DNA of 64,000 nucleotides from G963663615 sp963663615 (lineage in GTDB: Bacteria > Bacteroidota > Ignavibacteria > Ignavibacteriales > Melioribacteraceae): contig OY760517.1 in the NCBI GenBank assembly GCA_963663615.1, positions 3,596,001 to 3,660,000 of the forward strand, written 5' to 3'. The position numbers were made by a program, and so were the translations under genes. Shown here piece after piece: positions 62,123 through 64,000 of this stretch. The notes under the pieces were generated by a model. It worked only from the letters and a program-made list of their open reading frames with translations. It was not told where the DNA came from and did not search any database. The first letter of the stretch is position 1. Each line of letters begins with the position of its first letter.

Positions 62123-64000
62123 ATGAAAAAATCTACTAATCTTTTTTATTTACTGATTGTATTGTTTCTATTTAGCTGCTCAGCCTCCGAAACAGCAGTA
62201 GTAAATAATGCTCAGGCTACATTTAATCCCGATACCGTTACGGTTAGAAAGTTTGATACCGGTAAAATGTGGACTTTTGAAGATGCACCTGTTGGTTATT
62301 TCGAGGATACTTACGGCTTTAAACCCGATGAGGACTGGTTTAAAGATGCCCGTTTATCTGCACTTCAGTTTGCAAGCTGGTGTTCTTCTTCATTCGTATC
62401 GGAAGATGGTTTGATTATGACCAACCACCATTGCATTGATTTTAAGACCAAGGATATTCAGGAAGAAGGGGAGAATATTCTTAAAAATGGTTTTTATGCA
62501 GAAACTCTTGAAGATGAAAGAAAAGTACCGGGTGTTTTTGTTGATCAGCTTATTTTAACTAAAGACGTAACTAACGAGATTAAACCCGAAGTTGCCAAAG
62601 GTAAAACTCTTGAAGAAAAACTGGAGCTTAGATCACAAAAAATTGCCGAGCTTGAAAAACAATATAGCGAAGAAACAGAACTGAAAATTAAAATTGTACC
62701 TCTGTACAATGGTGGTAAATATTCACTCTACGGCTACCGCACCTACAATGATGTTAGAATGGTACTTGCCCTTGAAAGCGAAGTTGGACTATATGGTGGC
62801 GATCCGGATAACTTTACATATCCACGTTACAATTGCGATTTTGCATTCCTGCGTGTTTACCAGGATGGAAAACCATTAAAAACCAAAAACTTTTTTGAGT
62901 GGAGCAAGGAAGGTCCTAAAGAAGGTGAACCACTCTTTTGCATTGGTCGTCCGGGAAGAACCGAACGTCTTAAAACTATGGCACAGTACGAGTACATGAG
63001 AGACTATACAATCCGAAATACTTCTTATATGCTTAATTTTATGGTTGATTTATATGAAAGATTGATGGCTGAAAGTGAAGAAGCAAGACAAAAATACTCG
63101 AATACATTTACCATGATTACCAACTCTGCTAAGGTTTATCGCAACCAATATAAGGCACTTAATGACGAGTATCTTATGGCACGTAAAAAAGCTTTTGAAA
63201 CCGAGCTAAGAATGAAAGTAAGTGCGGATCCGCAACTAAATAAAGAATATGGAACTGTATGGAACGAAATTGAAACACTTACTCAGGAAAAAAGGAAATA
63301 CGCTCCTTACCTTAGTGTATTTCAATATAATGGTTTTATTGCTTCAGGTTACCTAAAACGTGCCCAAAAATTGCTTCAACTCAATAAAAAAGAAGGTTTG
63401 ATAGAAGATGCCGATTCACTAAAACTAATGCTTGATGAAATTTATGACGAGGAAGATGATAGTAAGGTAGATTTTGCCAAACTTGAACTATTAGCTAACC
63501 TCTTTGAAATGAATATAGGCAAAAATGCTGAATACAATAAATATTTTGGTAATAACAGCGGTAAAAAAGCTGCCCAATATATGATTGATAATTCATTTAG
63601 TTCAGATAGAGAAAAACTTGAACAATTTATTCTGGATGGTGGTGATCTTTCTAAAAGCGATGACAAGTTTATACAATTTATACAGGATGCTCCGGGTAAA
63701 GTTAAGAAAGCAACTGCAAGATCCGGTGAAATTAGAGAAACAGAATCTGTTCTGAACGAGCTACTGGGACAGGTAATATTTGCACTAAACGGCACAAATA
63801 TACCTCCTGATGCAACCAGTACATTACGTATAAACGATGGTGTAATGCGTTCCTTTGATTATAACGGTACAATTGCACCAATTAATACAACTTTTTATGG
63901 TTTGTATAACCGTTACTACTCCCACAAGAAAATATTCCCTTGGGACTTACCAAAGAAATGGCTTGATGCCGAAGATGATATGGTTCTCTCTACACCATTA
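62123..64000 (+). CDS. S46-family dipeptidyl-peptidase (DPP7/DPP11 type), 3' end outside window
   Basis: Open to the window end, 626 codons. An N-terminal lipoprotein-like signal ends LFLFSC (Cys19), so it may be outer-membrane anchored. The catalytic His is H103 (TNHHC), the candidate Asp is in RYNCDFAFLR (family: TGDF), and YGGDPDNFTYPR matches the S46 signature. The catalytic Ser (GNSGSP) must lie beyond base 64000. S46 enzymes release dipeptides from peptide N-termini outside the cytoplasm in Bacteroidota. The long helical middle domain (about 280-560) is typical. Confidence 0.9.
   Translation, partial: MKKSTNLFYLLIVLFLFSCSASETAVVNNAQATFNPDTVTVRKFDTGKMWTFEDAPVGYFEDTYGFKPDEDWFKDARLSALQFASWCSSSFVSEDGLIMTNHHCIDFKTKDIQEEGENILKNGFYAETLEDERKVPGVFVDQLILTKDVTNEIKPEVAKGKTLEEKLELRSQKIAELEKQYSEETELKIKIVPLYNGGKYSLYGYRTYNDVRMVLALESEVGLYGGDPDNFTYPRYNCDFAFLRVYQDGKPLKTKNFFEWSKEGPKEGEPLFCIGRPGRTERLKTMAQYEYMRDYTIRNTSYMLNFMVDLYERLMAESEEARQKYSNTFTMITNSAKVYRNQYKALNDEYLMARKKAFETELRMKVSADPQLNKEYGTVWNEIETLTQEKRKYAPYLSVFQYNGFIASGYLKRAQKLLQLNKKEGLIEDADSLKLMLDEIYDEEDDSKVDFAKLELLANLFEMNIGKNAEYNKYFGNNSGKKAAQYMIDNSFSSDREKLEQFILDGGDLSKSDDKFIQFIQDAPGKVKKATARSGEIRETESVLNELLGQVIFALNGTNIPPDATSTLRINDGVMRSFDYNGTIAPINTTFYGLYNRYYSHKKIFPWDLPKKWLDAEDDMVLSTPL

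Noticed and set aside
1..64000. CRISPR arrays, insertion sequences, integrases, prophage genes
   Set aside because: No regularly spaced repeats, transposase or integrase motifs, or phage structural genes were seen on either strand.

Overview
The window reads as chromosomal DNA of a Gram-negative, AT-rich bacterium of the Bacteroidota/Chlorobiota/Ignavibacteriota group. The grounds are an outer-membrane TonB-dependent receptor with an N-terminal carboxypeptidase-regulatory-like domain, a small outer-membrane barrel protein, an S46 dipeptidyl-peptidase, a secreted Asp-box protein, a SpoIID-domain protein without other sporulation genes, and several promoters of the TTG-N20-TAnnTTTG type used by the primary sigma factor of that group. 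The exact lineage is inference. No rRNA, CRISPR array, insertion sequence, integrase or prophage was seen; one tRNA gene is present. Most of the window is housekeeping and core-metabolism DNA, and the unusual content is small and scattered.

Layout. 1-9.5 kb: a 3'-truncated M14 peptidase, prfA, a tightly packed SpoIID / GT4 glycosyltransferase / asparaginase operon, a LytTR response regulator, and a methyltransferase plus RlmD-type rRNA methyltransferase pair. 9.5-19 kb: tRNA(CAT) with its own promoter and terminator, a decayed XRE antitoxin, the TonB receptor, secG, rpsU, an ECF sigma / anti-sigma / UspA operon, a second M14 peptidase, an outer-membrane barrel protein, a second ECF sigma / zinc anti-sigma pair and an AlkA-type glycosylase. 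19-25 kb: a histidine-kinase-like signalling protein that lacks an obvious phospho-acceptor histidine, joined to miaA and a glycosyltransferase; then CorA, a VOC protein and a methyltransferase. 26-32 kb: a glycan group (GH13 amylase, GH43-like propeller, sialate O-acetylesterase). 32-35 kb: pentapeptide-repeat protein, DUF4287/DUF5655 protein, a frameshifted CopG-type antitoxin, DinB protein and an internally duplicated protein of unknown function. 35-41 kb: a thiol-redox operon (two-domain disulfide oxidoreductase, DUF6132, DUF1858), a TlpA-like protein that has lost both catalytic cysteines, and a 1153-residue enzyme that may be PPi-type PEP carboxykinase. 41-50 kb: an OmpR/histidine kinase pair, a conserved two-gene cassette whose first gene is frameshifted at an A7 tract, an epimerase, a secreted gluzincin-like protein, a CDF-like transporter with Cys in place of the usual metal ligands, FxsA, DUF4342 and a YgjP-type metallopeptidase. 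50-58 kb: CrtI-like oxidoreductase, GNAT, Asp-box secreted protein, phosphomanno/glucomutase. 58-62 kb: a metalloid-type operon, arsR / ArsP-like permease / small thioredoxin / DGC-domain protein / periplasmic thioredoxin / CcdA, with two copies of a matching ~20-bp operator. The window ends inside an S46 peptidase gene.

The most promising leads are the ArsR-controlled redox-coupled permease operon with its paired operators, the frameshifted two-gene cassette at 43.5-44.4 kb, the CxxxC-substituted CDF-like transporter, the cysteine-less TlpA homologue, and the His-less kinase-like protein coupled to miaA.
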